Shown piece after piece: positions 1 to 7,756 of a stretch of 41,025 nt of DNA (positions are counted from its first letter, which is position 1; every line of letters starts with the position of its first letter). The notes beneath the pieces were generated by a model that was not told where the DNA came from, did no database searches, and saw only the letters and a list, made by a program, of their open reading frames with translations. Location of the stretch: NCBI GenBank assembly GCA_947459205.1, contig CANHCR010000021.1:1-41025 (forward strand), given 5' to 3'. The position numbers and the translations under genes were made by a program. The stretch comes from Caryophanales bacterium. Its GTDB lineage: Bacteria; Bacillota; Bacilli; Paenibacillales; CANHCR01.

Positions 1-108
1 GATGGCGAAGGGGTTCCACGCGTACCCATCCCGAACACGACCGTTAAGCCCTTCAGCGCCGATGGTACTCGGACCGCAAGGTCCCGGAAGAGCAGGACGT
101 CGCCGGGC
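1..108 (+). rRNA. rrf: 5S ribosomal RNA, 3' part
   Basis: The window opens inside a 5S rRNA. The conserved segments CCGAACACG, GTTAAGCCCTTCAGCGCCGATGGTA and AGCAGGACGTCGCCGGGC are in the normal order, the last forming the 3' strand of the terminal helix. The 5' few bases lie left of the window. It is followed within 20 bp by a tRNA cluster, the usual arrangement at the end of a Bacilli rRNA operon. Confidence 0.93.
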
Positions 109-126
109 GAGGCATCCTTATCATAT

Positions 127-202
127 TCCCTGATAGCTCAGTTGGTAGAGCACTCGACTGTTAATCGAGTTGTCACAGGTTCGAGTCCTGTTCGGGGAGC
201 CA
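127..202 (+). tRNA. tRNA-Asn (GTT)
   Basis: Complete cloverleaf with a 7-bp acceptor (TCCCTGA with TCGGGGA), anticodon loop CTGTTAA giving GTT, and encoded CCA at 200-202. First tRNA of the cluster. Confidence 0.96.
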
Positions 203-203
203 T

Positions 204-276
204 GCTCCCATAGCTCAGTCGGCAGAGTGCTTCCATGGTAAGGAAGAGGTCACCGGTTCAATTCCGGTTGGGAGCT
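204..276 (+). tRNA. tRNA-Thr (GGT)
   Basis: Acceptor GCTCCCA pairs with TGGGAGC, and anticodon loop ATGGTAA gives GGT. CCA is not encoded (TCG follows the discriminator). It starts 2 nt after tRNA-Asn. Confidence 0.94.
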
Positions 277-290
277 TCGGAAAAAAATAA

Positions 291-362
291 GGCCCGTTGG
301 TCAAGGGGTTAAGACACCTCCCTTTCACGGAGGTAACAGGGGTTCGAATCCCCTACGGGTCA
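291..362 (+). tRNA. tRNA-Glu (TTC)
   Basis: Acceptor GGCCCGT pairs with ACGGGTC, and the anticodon loop CTTTCAC gives TTC. CCA is not encoded. Confidence 0.95.
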
Positions 363-369
363 TTTACTT

Positions 370-445
370 GGACGGTTAGCTCAGCCGGGAGAGCATCTGC
401 CTTACAAGCAGAGGGTCGGGGGTTCGATCCCCTCACCGTCCACCA
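370..445 (+). tRNA. tRNA-Val (TAC)
   Basis: Acceptor GGACGGT pairs with ACCGTCC, anticodon loop CTTACAA gives TAC, and CCA is encoded at 443-445. Confidence 0.96.
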
Positions 446-448
446 TAT

Positions 449-524
<76 letters not shown>

Positions 525-527
525 TGC

Positions 528-599
528 TGGGGATTAGCCAAGCGGTAAGGCAACGGACTTTGACTCCGTCATGCCTAGGTTCGAATCCTAGATCCCCAG
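528..599 (+). tRNA. tRNA-Gln (TTG)
   Basis: Acceptor TGGGGAT pairs with ATCCCCA, anticodon loop CTTTGAC gives TTG. CCA is not encoded. Confidence 0.95.
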
Positions 600-606
600 T
601 TTTTAT

Positions 607-682
607 GAGCCATTAGCTCAGTTGGTAGAGCACCTGACTTTTAATCAGGGTGTCGGAGGTTCGAGTCCTCCATGGCTCACCA
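607..682 (+). tRNA. tRNA-Lys (TTT)
   Basis: Acceptor GAGCCAT pairs with ATGGCTC, anticodon loop CTTTTAA gives TTT, CCA is encoded at 680-682. Confidence 0.96.
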
Positions 683-705
683 TTTTTTCTTGGTGGTTTT
701 AACGT

Positions 706-788
706 GCGCGTGTGGCGGAATTGGCAGACGCACCAGACTTAGGATCTGGCGGGCGACCGTGGGGGTTCAAGTCCCTCCACGCGCACCA
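706..788 (+). tRNA. tRNA-Leu (TAG)
   Basis: Acceptor GCGCGTG pairs with CACGCGC. It has the long variable arm expected of a class II tRNA, anticodon loop CTTAGGA giving TAG, and encoded CCA. Confidence 0.96.
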
Positions 789-800
789 TTTTTCAAAATT

Positions 801-875
801 GCGGAAGTGGCTCAGTGGTAGAGCATCGCCTTGCCAAGGCGAGGGTCGCGGGTTCGAGTCCCGTCTTCCGCTCCA
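801..875 (+). tRNA. tRNA-Gly (GCC)
   Basis: Acceptor GCGGAAG pairs with CTTCCGC, anticodon loop TTGCCAA gives GCC, CCA is encoded at 873-875. Confidence 0.96.
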
Positions 876-882
876 TATTTAA

Positions 883-959
883 GTGCCCTTAGCTCAGCCG
901 GATAGAGCGTTTGACTACGAATCAAAAGGTCGGGAGTTCGAATCTCTCAGGGCACGCCA
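883..959 (+). tRNA. tRNA-Arg (ACG)
   Basis: Acceptor GTGCCCT pairs with AGGGCAC. The anticodon is ACG, presumably edited to ICG by TadA (established for this isoacceptor). CCA is encoded. Confidence 0.96.
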
Positions 960-964
960 TTTTT

Positions 965-1041
965 CGGGACGTAGCTCAGCTTGGTAGAGCACCTGGTTTG
1001 GGACCAGGGGGTCGCATGTTCAAATCGTGTCGTCCCGACCA
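965..1041 (+). tRNA. tRNA-Pro (TGG)
   Basis: Acceptor CGGGACG pairs with CGTCCCG, anticodon loop TTTGGGA gives TGG, CCA is encoded. The T stem contains two wobble pairs but the T loop TTCAAAT is normal. Confidence 0.95.
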
Positions 1042-1045
1042 CCGT

Positions 1046-1116
1046 GCGGATGTAGTTCAATGGTAGAACTCCAGCCTTCCAAGCTGGTAGCGTGGGTTCG
1101 ATTCCCATCATCCGCT
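1046..1116 (+). tRNA. tRNA-Gly (TCC)
   Basis: Acceptor GCGGATG pairs with CATCCGC, anticodon loop CTTCCAA gives TCC, CCA is not encoded. Last of the twelve tRNAs before the terminator. Confidence 0.95.
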
Positions 1117-1127
1117 TATCTTTACTT

Positions 1128-1148
1128 GAGCCGCACGGCTCTTTTTTT
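1128..1148 (+). terminator. Terminator of rRNA-tRNA operon
   Basis: GAGCCG and CGGCTC pair across a 2-nt loop and are followed by a run of seven T. It closes the 5S-tRNA transcription unit. Confidence 0.85.
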
Positions 1149-1257
1149 GTATAAATAATCACTATAATGTCTATTTTTCAAAATTCAATCTATCGTTTAT
1201 ACTTGAGTAAATGTTTATAGACAAAAAATATCGAGTGACGAGATGGGAGTGTTTCCG

Positions 1258-4071
1258 ATGATTAGAGAGAATCAGACTGAATCGAGAGAGGCTAGCAAGA
1301 GTATGGACACCAAGCAATTGTTACGTCGCGAAGTGAATTTCCTCGGCAAACTACTTGGTGAGGTGCTCGTCAAGCAATGTGGCGAAGAAACGTTCCGTGT
1401 AGTTGAGGACATTCGCGAGCGCAGTAAGAATTTGCGCACTCAGTTTGACGCAAGTCAATTTTCGGACTACATGCTCATCGTTAAAAATATGGAACCGGAA
1501 ATTCGTCACAATGTCATTCGTGCGTTCGCCGTTTATTTTCAACTGGTCAATATTGCTGAACAAAATCATCGGATTCGCAGAAAGAAAGAGTACGATAATA
1601 CGTTCGGTCAAATGATTCAGCAAGGTTCGATCGAAAGTGTGATTAAGAAGTTTCGTGATGAGAATGTTGCTACATCAGACATTCAAAGCAGTATTGGACA
1701 AATCTCATTGCAATTGGTGATGACTGCACACCCTACGGAAGCGAGTCGACGCACGATTTTGGAGGCGCATCGTCGTCTTTCAGATTTGTTGTTGCAACAT
1801 GAAGAACATTTGCTTGATGCAACACCGGAGCAGGATGTGCAACGTTCGCGTCTTGAAAAACGTATTTTCAATGAAATTATGACGTTGTGGCAAACAGATG
1901 AAATTCGCGACCGTAAACCTACTGTTATCGACGAAGTGCGAAACGGTCTATTTTACTTTGACCAAACGTTATTTGACGTATTGCCGGACATTTATGCTGA
2001 GTTAGAGCGTTGTCTGAATAAATATTATCCTGAGGTAACTTGGGATGTGCCGTCATTTTTGAAGTTCGGATCTTGGATTGGCGGTGACCGTGACGGCAAT
2101 CCGAATGTGACTTCGAATTTCACTTGGGATACGCTTCATATGCATCGTAATTTGGCGCTCAAAAAGTATGAAGAGAGTTTGTCTGAGTTGGTCACGCTAT
2201 TCAGTTTTAGTACGAATTTGATTAAACCATCGTCGGAGTTGCTGCAGTCCATTTTTGTTGATAGCGAGCAGTCTGAGATGTCTCCTGATCTTGCGTGGCG
2301 AAACGAGAAAGAACCGTATCGTAAAAAGTTGACGTTTATGAAGGAAAAGTTGCGCAACGTTCGCAAAGAGGATAAGCATTTTAAATATGGCTCGCCTGAC
2401 GAGTTTTTGCTTGATTTGCAGGTGATTGAGCGCAGTCTGCGTACGCATGCAGCGGATCAACTGGCGGATATGTATTTAAAAAAACTGATTCGTCAAGTCG
2501 AGTTGTTCGGCTTTTATTTGGCTAAGTTGGATGTTCGCCAACATAGTAAAGTGCACGAGAATGCGCTGACCGAGATTTTTGCTGAAATCGGCATGCATGA
2601 AAATTATGGTGAACTTTCAGAAGAAGAGAAGATTCAGTTATTGGTGGCCTGCTTGGAAGATCCGCGCCCGCTTACGTCTACACATATCAGGTATTCGGAA
2701 AGTACATCTGAATGTTTGGCTGTATTTCGCACGATTCGTAATGCACAGCAAGAGTTCGGTAAACATTGCATCACAACGTACTTGATTAGTATGACGCAAG
2801 GGGTTAGTGATTTGCTTGAGGTGCTGGTCTTTGCTAAAGAGGTAGGCTTATATCGACGCGCGAAGGATGGCACGGTCAGTTGTTCACTGCAGTCGACGCC
2901 TTTGTTTGAGACGATTGACGATCTGCGAGCTGCGCCAGCAATCGTATCGACGTTGTTGTCGATTCCAAGTTATCGCAATAGTTTGCGTGACATGAATGAT
3001 GTCCAAGAAATCATGCTTGGCTATTCCGACAGTAATAAAGACGGCGGTGTGTTAACTGCCAATTGGGAGTTGCGTAAGGCGCTGCTCGATATTACGAGTG
3101 CCGCTGGTGCCCATCAAGTTTCGTTACGCTTTTTCCACGGACGAGGCGGAGCGCTCGGTCGCGGGGGGATGCCGCTACATCGCAGCATTCAGGCACAACC
3201 TCCACAAACCTTGGGTGCGGGGTTCAAAATTACCGAGCAAGGGGAAGTGCTCTCCTCACGTTATGCGATGAAGGAGATTGCGTATCGTAGCTTGGAGCAG
3301 GCGACTTCGGCGATTTTATCGCAGGCGTTGAAAGCGATTAGTGGTATCCGCTTGGAACAAGTGCAGACATGGGAGCCCGTGATGGAGCAAATTTCCGAGG
3401 ATGCTTTGGAGAAATACCAAGACCTCGTGTTTCGCGAAGATGATTTTATTGACTTTTTCCATGAATCGACGCCGCTTCTCGAAATCGGCGAGTTGAACAT
3501 TGGTTCTCGTCCGCCAAAACGTAAAGACAGCAAAAGTCTTGAGGATTTACGTGCGATTCCGTGGGTGTTCGCATGGACGCAAAGTCGCTATTTACTGCCG
3601 GCATGGTACGCGGCTGGAACTGCGCTACAAAACTTTTATGACGGAAAACCGGAGCACTTGGCGCGACTTAAGGAAATGTACGAAAAGTGGTCGTTTTTCC
3701 GTACACTTATCGATAATTTGCAAATGGCGCTGGCAAAAGCAGATTTGCTGATTGCGAAACAATATGTTGGTATGGTAAAAAGTGAGGAAGTTCGCGAGCG
3801 GATTTTTGGTGCGATTGAACGCGAGTATCAACTGACATCGCAACTCATGCTCGCAATTACCGGTCAAAAAGAAATTTTGGATAATGTGCTCGTCATTCAA
3901 GAGTCGATCCGATTGCGCAATCCATATGTCGATCCGTTGAGCTACCTTCAGGTGGAATTGTTGAAAGAGTTACGTGACATTCGTGAGCGTGGCGGCGACG
4001 ATCAGCATCTGTTGCGCGAAGTGTTGCTAACCATCAACGGTATTGCACTAGGCATGAGAAATACGGGGTGA
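1258..4071 (+). CDS. ppc: Phosphoenolpyruvate carboxylase
   Basis: Carboxylates PEP with bicarbonate to oxaloacetate, refilling the TCA cycle in the cytosol. The 937-residue product is full length for the bacterial family. The catalytic His motif TAHPTEASRR lies near residues 156-165, the glycine-rich loop FHGRGGALGRGG follows in the second half, and the protein ends with the canonical GMRNTG tail, so both ends are intact. Start: an ATG at 1243 exists in frame, but GGGAG at 1245-1249 stands 8 nt before the ATG at 1258, which is preferred. The stop overlaps the start of the next gene by one base, suggesting translational coupling with the transporter. A TATAAT at 1163-1168 is a possible -10 with no good -35. 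Confidence 0.96.
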   Translation: MIRENQTESREASKSMDTKQLLRREVNFLGKLLGEVLVKQCGEETFRVVEDIRERSKNLRTQFDASQFSDYMLIVKNMEPEIRHNVIRAFAVYFQLVNIAEQNHRIRRKKEYDNTFGQMIQQGSIESVIKKFRDENVATSDIQSSIGQISLQLVMTAHPTEASRRTILEAHRRLSDLLLQHEEHLLDATPEQDVQRSRLEKRIFNEIMTLWQTDEIRDRKPTVIDEVRNGLFYFDQTLFDVLPDIYAELERCLNKYYPEVTWDVPSFLKFGSWIGGDRDGNPNVTSNFTWDTLHMHRNLALKKYEESLSELVTLFSFSTNLIKPSSELLQSIFVDSEQSEMSPDLAWRNEKEPYRKKLTFMKEKLRNVRKEDKHFKYGSPDEFLLDLQVIERSLRTHAADQLADMYLKKLIRQVELFGFYLAKLDVRQHSKVHENALTEIFAEIGMHENYGELSEEEKIQLLVACLEDPRPLTSTHIRYSESTSECLAVFRTIRNAQQEFGKHCITTYLISMTQGVSDLLEVLVFAKEVGLYRRAKDGTVSCSLQSTPLFETIDDLRAAPAIVSTLLSIPSYRNSLRDMNDVQEIMLGYSDSNKDGGVLTANWELRKALLDITSAAGAHQVSLRFFHGRGGALGRGGMPLHRSIQAQPPQTLGAGFKITEQGEVLSSRYAMKEIAYRSLEQATSAILSQALKAISGIRLEQVQTWEPVMEQISEDALEKYQDLVFREDDFIDFFHESTPLLEIGELNIGSRPPKRKDSKSLEDLRAIPWVFAWTQSRYLLPAWYAAGTALQNFYDGKPEHLARLKEMYEKWSFFRTLIDNLQMALAKADLLIAKQYVGMVKSEEVRERIFGAIEREYQLTSQLMLAITGQKEILDNVLVIQESIRLRNPYVDPLSYLQVELLKELRDIRERGGDDQHLLREVLLTINGIALGMRNTG

Positions 4072-4952
4072 TGGGACTGCACGCAAAAAATACAGCGATA
4101 CTGCTTGTATTCATTGGCTCGGTGAGTTACGGCTTGTTATCTGTGCTCATCAAATGGGCCTATGACGGCTTTAGCATCGGTGAAGTGACGAGCGCGCAAG
4201 TGGTATGCGGTGCACTTATGCTTTGGCTAATCGTACTGGCGCGACCACAAAGTTGGTCGAATCCATTTAACGGTCCGTGGCTACAATTGATGGGAATTGG
4301 TGTTTTCGGACTGTTTGCGACAACTTATTTGTTTAACACATCCTTAAACTATTTGGATGCTTCGCTTGGCATTGTGCTGTTGTTTCAATTCACATGGATT
4401 ACACTGCTGATGGATTCGATTGTCCGCAAGCAATTTCCGACGCGCTATCAAGTAATCGGTATTGTCGTCATTATGGCGGGTACACTGCTAGCAGTGAACA
4501 TTGCGGGCGCCGATTTCTCGGAGTTGTCTCTATATGGACTGTTGTTTGGATTGGCGTCTTCTGTTACGTATGCGGCATTCATCTTTTTCACAGGTCGCAT
4601 TCGCTCGGAGATGGATTCGGTGATGAAGTCGGCGATGATGTGGACGGCTGCCGTACCGCTTGTACTGCTAATCTGGCCGCCTGTCTATGTGACGTCTGTT
4701 GATGTGACTTCCTTGTTGATATGGGGCGTCATTCTCGGAATGCTCGGTCAAGTTTTGCCGACAATTACGTTCAATATTGGGATTCCGCGGATTGGTAGTT
4801 CGTTGGCAGCGATGGTCGGTTCGATGGAGTTGCCGGCTGCTATCTTTTTTGCTTATCTGATTTTATCGGAAACCATTGGTGTGTGGCAGTGGGTTGGCGT
4901 TGGCTTGATCATTGCAGGCATTGTGGTGGCGGAACGAAATAACAAGAGTTAA
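4071..4952 (+). CDS. EamA/DMT-superfamily transporter
   Basis: Integral membrane protein of 293 residues with about ten hydrophobic segments arranged as two EamA repeats, the signature of the drug/metabolite transporter superfamily. The family exports or imports small metabolites; the substrate cannot be read from sequence. The ATG at 4071 shares its A with the ppc stop (TGATG overlap). A GTG at 4068 is the alternative start and would add only one residue. Co-transcription with ppc hints at, but does not show, a metabolite connected with oxaloacetate-derived amino acids. It ends 12 bp before sigW, whose own strong ribosome binding site is in the gap, so ppc, this gene and sigW may form one transcript. 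Confidence 0.88.
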   Translation: MGLHAKNTAILLVFIGSVSYGLLSVLIKWAYDGFSIGEVTSAQVVCGALMLWLIVLARPQSWSNPFNGPWLQLMGIGVFGLFATTYLFNTSLNYLDASLGIVLLFQFTWITLLMDSIVRKQFPTRYQVIGIVVIMAGTLLAVNIAGADFSELSLYGLLFGLASSVTYAAFIFFTGRIRSEMDSVMKSAMMWTAAVPLVLLIWPPVYVTSVDVTSLLIWGVILGMLGQVLPTITFNIGIPRIGSSLAAMVGSMELPAAIFFAYLILSETIGVWQWVGVGLIIAGIVVAERNNKS

Positions 4953-4964
4953 AAGGAGGATGTC

Positions 4965-5543
4965 ATGGTCGATGCGGACGAGTCGAGATTAGCTGCGTTG
5001 GCGCGAAATGGTGACCGCAAGGCGTTTGCGGAAATTGTTAAGCGTTACGAGAAGAAGATTATGAAACTTGGTTTTCGGATGCTCAATCAACGACAAGAGG
5101 CAGAAGACGTGGCGCAGGAAACCTTTTTGAAAGTGTATAACAACCTCAACCGCTACGATATGACACAAAAATTTTCAACCTGGATTTATCGAATTGCGAC
5201 GAATCTTTGCATCGATCATCTACGCAGGCGAAAGGAGCAGGTTTCGCTCGATGCGTTTAGTGCGGATCCAGCGAATGAGAGCAGTAATCGTGAGCTACAA
5301 GCGAAAATTGCGGATAAGTGGTCGACGCCGGAGAATCAAGTGATTTTGTCTGAACTGCAGGATCAGGTGCAAAAGGCTGTGCAGCAGCTCCCAGATAAGT
5401 ATCGTTTGGCGATTGTACTGCGCTACATGCAGGAACTTTCATTGCAGGAGATCGGTGAAATTTTGGAAATACCACTGTCGACGGTGAAGACGCGCATTCA
5501 TCGTGGGCGTGAGGTTTTACGCAAGAAATTGGAACATTTATAA
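4965..5543 (+). CDS. sigW: ECF RNA polymerase sigma factor SigW
   Basis: Group IV (ECF) sigma factor of 192 residues. Region 2 (about residues 15-90) contains the RMLNQRQEAEDVAQETFLKV and FSTWIYRIATNLCIDHLRR blocks. Region 4 (about 130-185) contains LPDKYRLAIVLRYMQELS and the helix-turn-helix IPLSTVKTRIHRGRE. Similarity to Bacillus SigW, and the RsiW-like gene immediately downstream followed by glmM, support the name. In Bacillus SigW drives a response to wall- and membrane-active compounds. The start is fixed by AAAGGAGG just upstream. A weak hairpin and a SigW-type promoter lie between it and its anti-sigma factor, so their ratio may be controlled separately. Confidence 0.93.
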   Translation: MVDADESRLAALARNGDRKAFAEIVKRYEKKIMKLGFRMLNQRQEAEDVAQETFLKVYNNLNRYDMTQKFSTWIYRIATNLCIDHLRRRKEQVSLDAFSADPANESSNRELQAKIADKWSTPENQVILSELQDQVQKAVQQLPDKYRLAIVLRYMQELSLQEIGEILEIPLSTVKTRIHRGREVLRKKLEHL

Positions 5544-5544
5544 T

Positions 5545-5571
5545 TGAAACCGTAGGCGCTTGCGATACGTA
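5545..5571 (+). promoter_or_regulatory. Candidate SigW-type (ECF) promoter before rsiW
   Basis: TGAAAC at 5545-5550 and CGTA at 5568-5571 are separated by 17 bp, matching the SigW consensus (TGAAAC, 16-17 bp, CGTA). It would transcribe rsiW and perhaps glmM under SigW itself, giving negative feedback through the anti-sigma factor. Inference from sequence only. Confidence 0.6.
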
Positions 5572-5590
5572 TTGTAGGTATCGATTTTTT
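5563..5590 (+). terminator. Weak terminator or attenuator between sigW and rsiW
   Basis: CGATAC (5563-5568) pairs with GTATCG (5578-5583) over a 9-nt loop, followed by ATTTTTT. The stem is only six pairs, so partial read-through is likely. It overlaps the -10 element of the putative ECF promoter. Confidence 0.45.
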
Positions 5591-5626
5591 ATGAAAGTGG
5601 TATAAAGGCTGGAGGTACGAAAGACA

Positions 5627-6238
5627 ATGTTATGCAATGAATCGAGGGAATTGATGCATCACCACTTGGATGGTGATTTGTCGGATGAACGAATGGCACA
5701 ACTGCAAATTCATTTGGACGGCTGTTCGGATTGCAGGGAGCGGTTCGCACAATTGCATAAAACATTGGCGTGTATCCAATATGCTCCGGACATGGATAGT
5801 TCAAGTGACTTATGTCAGCGAGTGATGCAACATTTGCCTAAGGTCAAACCGCTGAAGCGATTTATTTCTTGGTTTAAACTGTATCCAGGCAAGTCGTTTG
5901 CTTCGGTTTGCGGTCTCGTAGTGATGGGTGCATGGATGATGTCGTTCGATATGGATAAACGTCTCGTTGTGAACATTCCGAATGAAGATCGAGTCGTCAT
6001 CAATGGTGAGAAAGTACACGTACCACAACATGCGGTGATTCACGGCGATATTTACGTGGCGAACGGACAGATTCAACTAGATGGTGATGTCGAGGGTGAT
6101 TTGATTGTGATGGATGGACAATATTCGATGTCACCGAGCGGGTCAGTATCCGGGGATGTTTATGAAATTAGTTATTCGTATGAGCGATGGATTTTGCAGA
6201 TGAAAAAGTGGTTTGATTCGTCACAAAGGAGAGAATAA
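5627..6238 (+). CDS. rsiW: RsiW-like anti-sigma factor with zinc finger and bactofilin-like C-terminus
   Basis: Membrane-bound anti-sigma factor of 203 residues. The N-terminus carries the zinc anti-sigma motif H29-x3-C33-x2-C36 (zf-HC2), expected to hold SigW inactive in the cytosol until RsiW is cleaved at the membrane. One transmembrane helix spans about residues 90-107. The extracytoplasmic part has glycine- and valine-rich strands (GDIYVANGQIQLDGDVEGDL, about 139-158) resembling the short beta-helical repeats of polymer-forming or bactofilin-like proteins, which Bacillus RsiW is not known for. The gene lies 83 bp after sigW, with GGAGG upstream, and only 6 bp before glmM. Confidence 0.85.
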   Translation: MLCNESRELMHHHLDGDLSDERMAQLQIHLDGCSDCRERFAQLHKTLACIQYAPDMDSSSDLCQRVMQHLPKVKPLKRFISWFKLYPGKSFASVCGLVVMGAWMMSFDMDKRLVVNIPNEDRVVINGEKVHVPQHAVIHGDIYVANGQIQLDGDVEGDLIVMDGQYSMSPSGSVSGDVYEISYSYERWILQMKKWFDSSQRRE

Positions 6239-6244
6239 GGCCAG

Positions 6245-7585
6245 ATGGGGAAATATTTTGGTACGGATGGAATTCGCGGAGTTGCCAATGAAGCGTTGAC
6301 TCCTGAGTTGGCGTTTAAAATCGGGCGATGTGGCGGCTATGCGCTAACAAAGCAGGTCAGTAAGCCGAAGGTGTTTATCGGCCGAGATACTCGTATTTCT
6401 GGGGAAATGCTGGAAGCGGCGCTTGTGGCTGGTTTGCTTTCGATTGGTGCGGAGGTGGTTCGGCTCGGTGTCATTTCGACGCCGGGGGTCGCCTATCTCA
6501 CGAAGACGGAAGGCGCACAAGCAGGCGTGATGATTTCCGCTTCGCACAATCCAGTGGAGGATAACGGCATTAAGTTTTTCGGGCAGGACGGCTTCAAATT
6601 GCTAGATGAGGTCGAGGCAGAAATCGAACAGTTACTTGACGAGCCTGAGGATCGGTTGCCGCGTCCAACCGGCGCTGATGTTGGCAAAGTGACCGATTGG
6701 CCGGAAGCACCGTCACGCTATAGCCAGTATGTGCAGACGACGATTGAGGGCGATTTATCGGGTTTGAAAATCGTGCTCGACTGTGCTAATGGTGCCGCTT
6801 CGCCGGTTGCTGCAGAAGTGTTCGAAGGTTTGGGTGCTAGTGTTGTGCTCATTCACGCGACACCTGATGGTCTGAACATCAATGAGCATTGTGGCTCGAC
6901 ACATACTGAAGATTTGCGTGATGAGGTCGTAAAACATGGTGCGCACTTGGGGCTGGCGTTTGATGGTGACGCTGATCGCTGCATCGCGGTGGACGATCGC
7001 GGAGAGGAAGTCGACGGCGATTACATGCTTTGCATTTGTGCAGATGCGTTGCGTGTAGCAGGCAAACTGGCGAGTGAAACGGTAGTCTCGACGGTGATGA
7101 GCAATCTTGGATTTTATAAGGCTGTGGAGGCGTTGAAACTATCAACCGTGCAGACGGCTGTCGGTGATCGCTATGTGATGGAAGCGATGCGTAAACACGG
7201 TTATAATTTAGGCGGAGAACAATCCGGTCACGTGATTTTTCTCGATTACAATACAACGGGCGATGGGATTTTGACAGGTGTGCAGTTGGCGAGTGTACTG
7301 AAAAAATCGGAGAAACCACTGAGTGAACTGAAACATATGATGCGTAAGTATCCGCAGAAATTGGTCAACGTTCGCGTCGCGGATAAAACGAAATGGGCCG
7401 AGAATGAGGCGATTGCAGCGGAAATTGCAGACGTCGAGCGGCAGTTGGATGGTAATGGCAGAGTGTTGGTGAGACCGTCTGGCACAGAATCGCTGATTCG
7501 TGTAATGGTCGAAGGTCCGGATGAGCAGACGGTGGAACAGTTGACCGCGCAAATCGTACGTACCGTCGAGGCACAATTGACGTAG
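6245..7585 (+). CDS. glmM: Phosphoglucosamine mutase
   Basis: Converts glucosamine-6-phosphate to glucosamine-1-phosphate on the route to UDP-GlcNAc for peptidoglycan. The 446 residues include the N-terminal YFGTDGIRG motif, the catalytic phosphoserine loop SASHNP with Ser100, the metal-binding DGDADR near residue 240, the sugar-binding GEQSGH and the phosphate-binding RPSGTES near the C-terminus. All four domains are complete. It follows rsiW directly. In most Firmicutes the diadenylate cyclase cdaA and its regulator cdaR are placed immediately before glmM; both are missing here. glmS, the previous pathway step, follows after a terminator. Confidence 0.97.
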   Translation: MGKYFGTDGIRGVANEALTPELAFKIGRCGGYALTKQVSKPKVFIGRDTRISGEMLEAALVAGLLSIGAEVVRLGVISTPGVAYLTKTEGAQAGVMISASHNPVEDNGIKFFGQDGFKLLDEVEAEIEQLLDEPEDRLPRPTGADVGKVTDWPEAPSRYSQYVQTTIEGDLSGLKIVLDCANGAASPVAAEVFEGLGASVVLIHATPDGLNINEHCGSTHTEDLRDEVVKHGAHLGLAFDGDADRCIAVDDRGEEVDGDYMLCICADALRVAGKLASETVVSTVMSNLGFYKAVEALKLSTVQTAVGDRYVMEAMRKHGYNLGGEQSGHVIFLDYNTTGDGILTGVQLASVLKKSEKPLSELKHMMRKYPQKLVNVRVADKTKWAENEAIAAEIADVERQLDGNGRVLVRPSGTESLIRVMVEGPDEQTVEQLTAQIVRTVEAQLT

Positions 7586-7608
7586 TTTTCAACAATTTTC
7601 AAAAAAAC

Positions 7609-7648
7609 AATGAACTTTTTCATGGAATATGAAAAAAGTTCATTTTTC
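7609..7648 (+). terminator. Terminator after glmM
   Basis: AATGAACTTTTTCAT (7609-7623) pairs with ATGAAAAAAGTTCATT (7629-7644) over a short loop, followed by TTTTT. AT-rich but long stem. Confidence 0.7.
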
Positions 7649-7661
7649 TTATCAAAAAAAG

Positions 7662-7689
7662 TTGCATCAGTAGATGATTTTGTCATAAG
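7662..7689 (+). promoter_or_regulatory. Candidate SigA promoter for glmS
   Basis: TTGCAT at 7662-7667 is followed after 16 bp by CATAAG at 7684-7689. Both boxes are imperfect. It lies between the glmM terminator and glmS, where glmS needs its own promoter. Confidence 0.35.
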
Positions 7690-7756
7690 ATGTTAGTGGC
7701 AATCAAATGTTACAGTTAGATTACAAGAACGTTAACTTGAAGGCGGAGGAAGTCAC

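Noticed and set aside
947-1162. Minus-strand frame across the tRNA genes
   Set aside because: It lies over tRNA-Arg, tRNA-Pro and tRNA-Gly and their terminator.
7586-7756. glmS ribozyme/riboswitch
   Set aside because: The core AGCGCC segments and downstream pairing elements are not visible; the space holds a terminator and a promoter.
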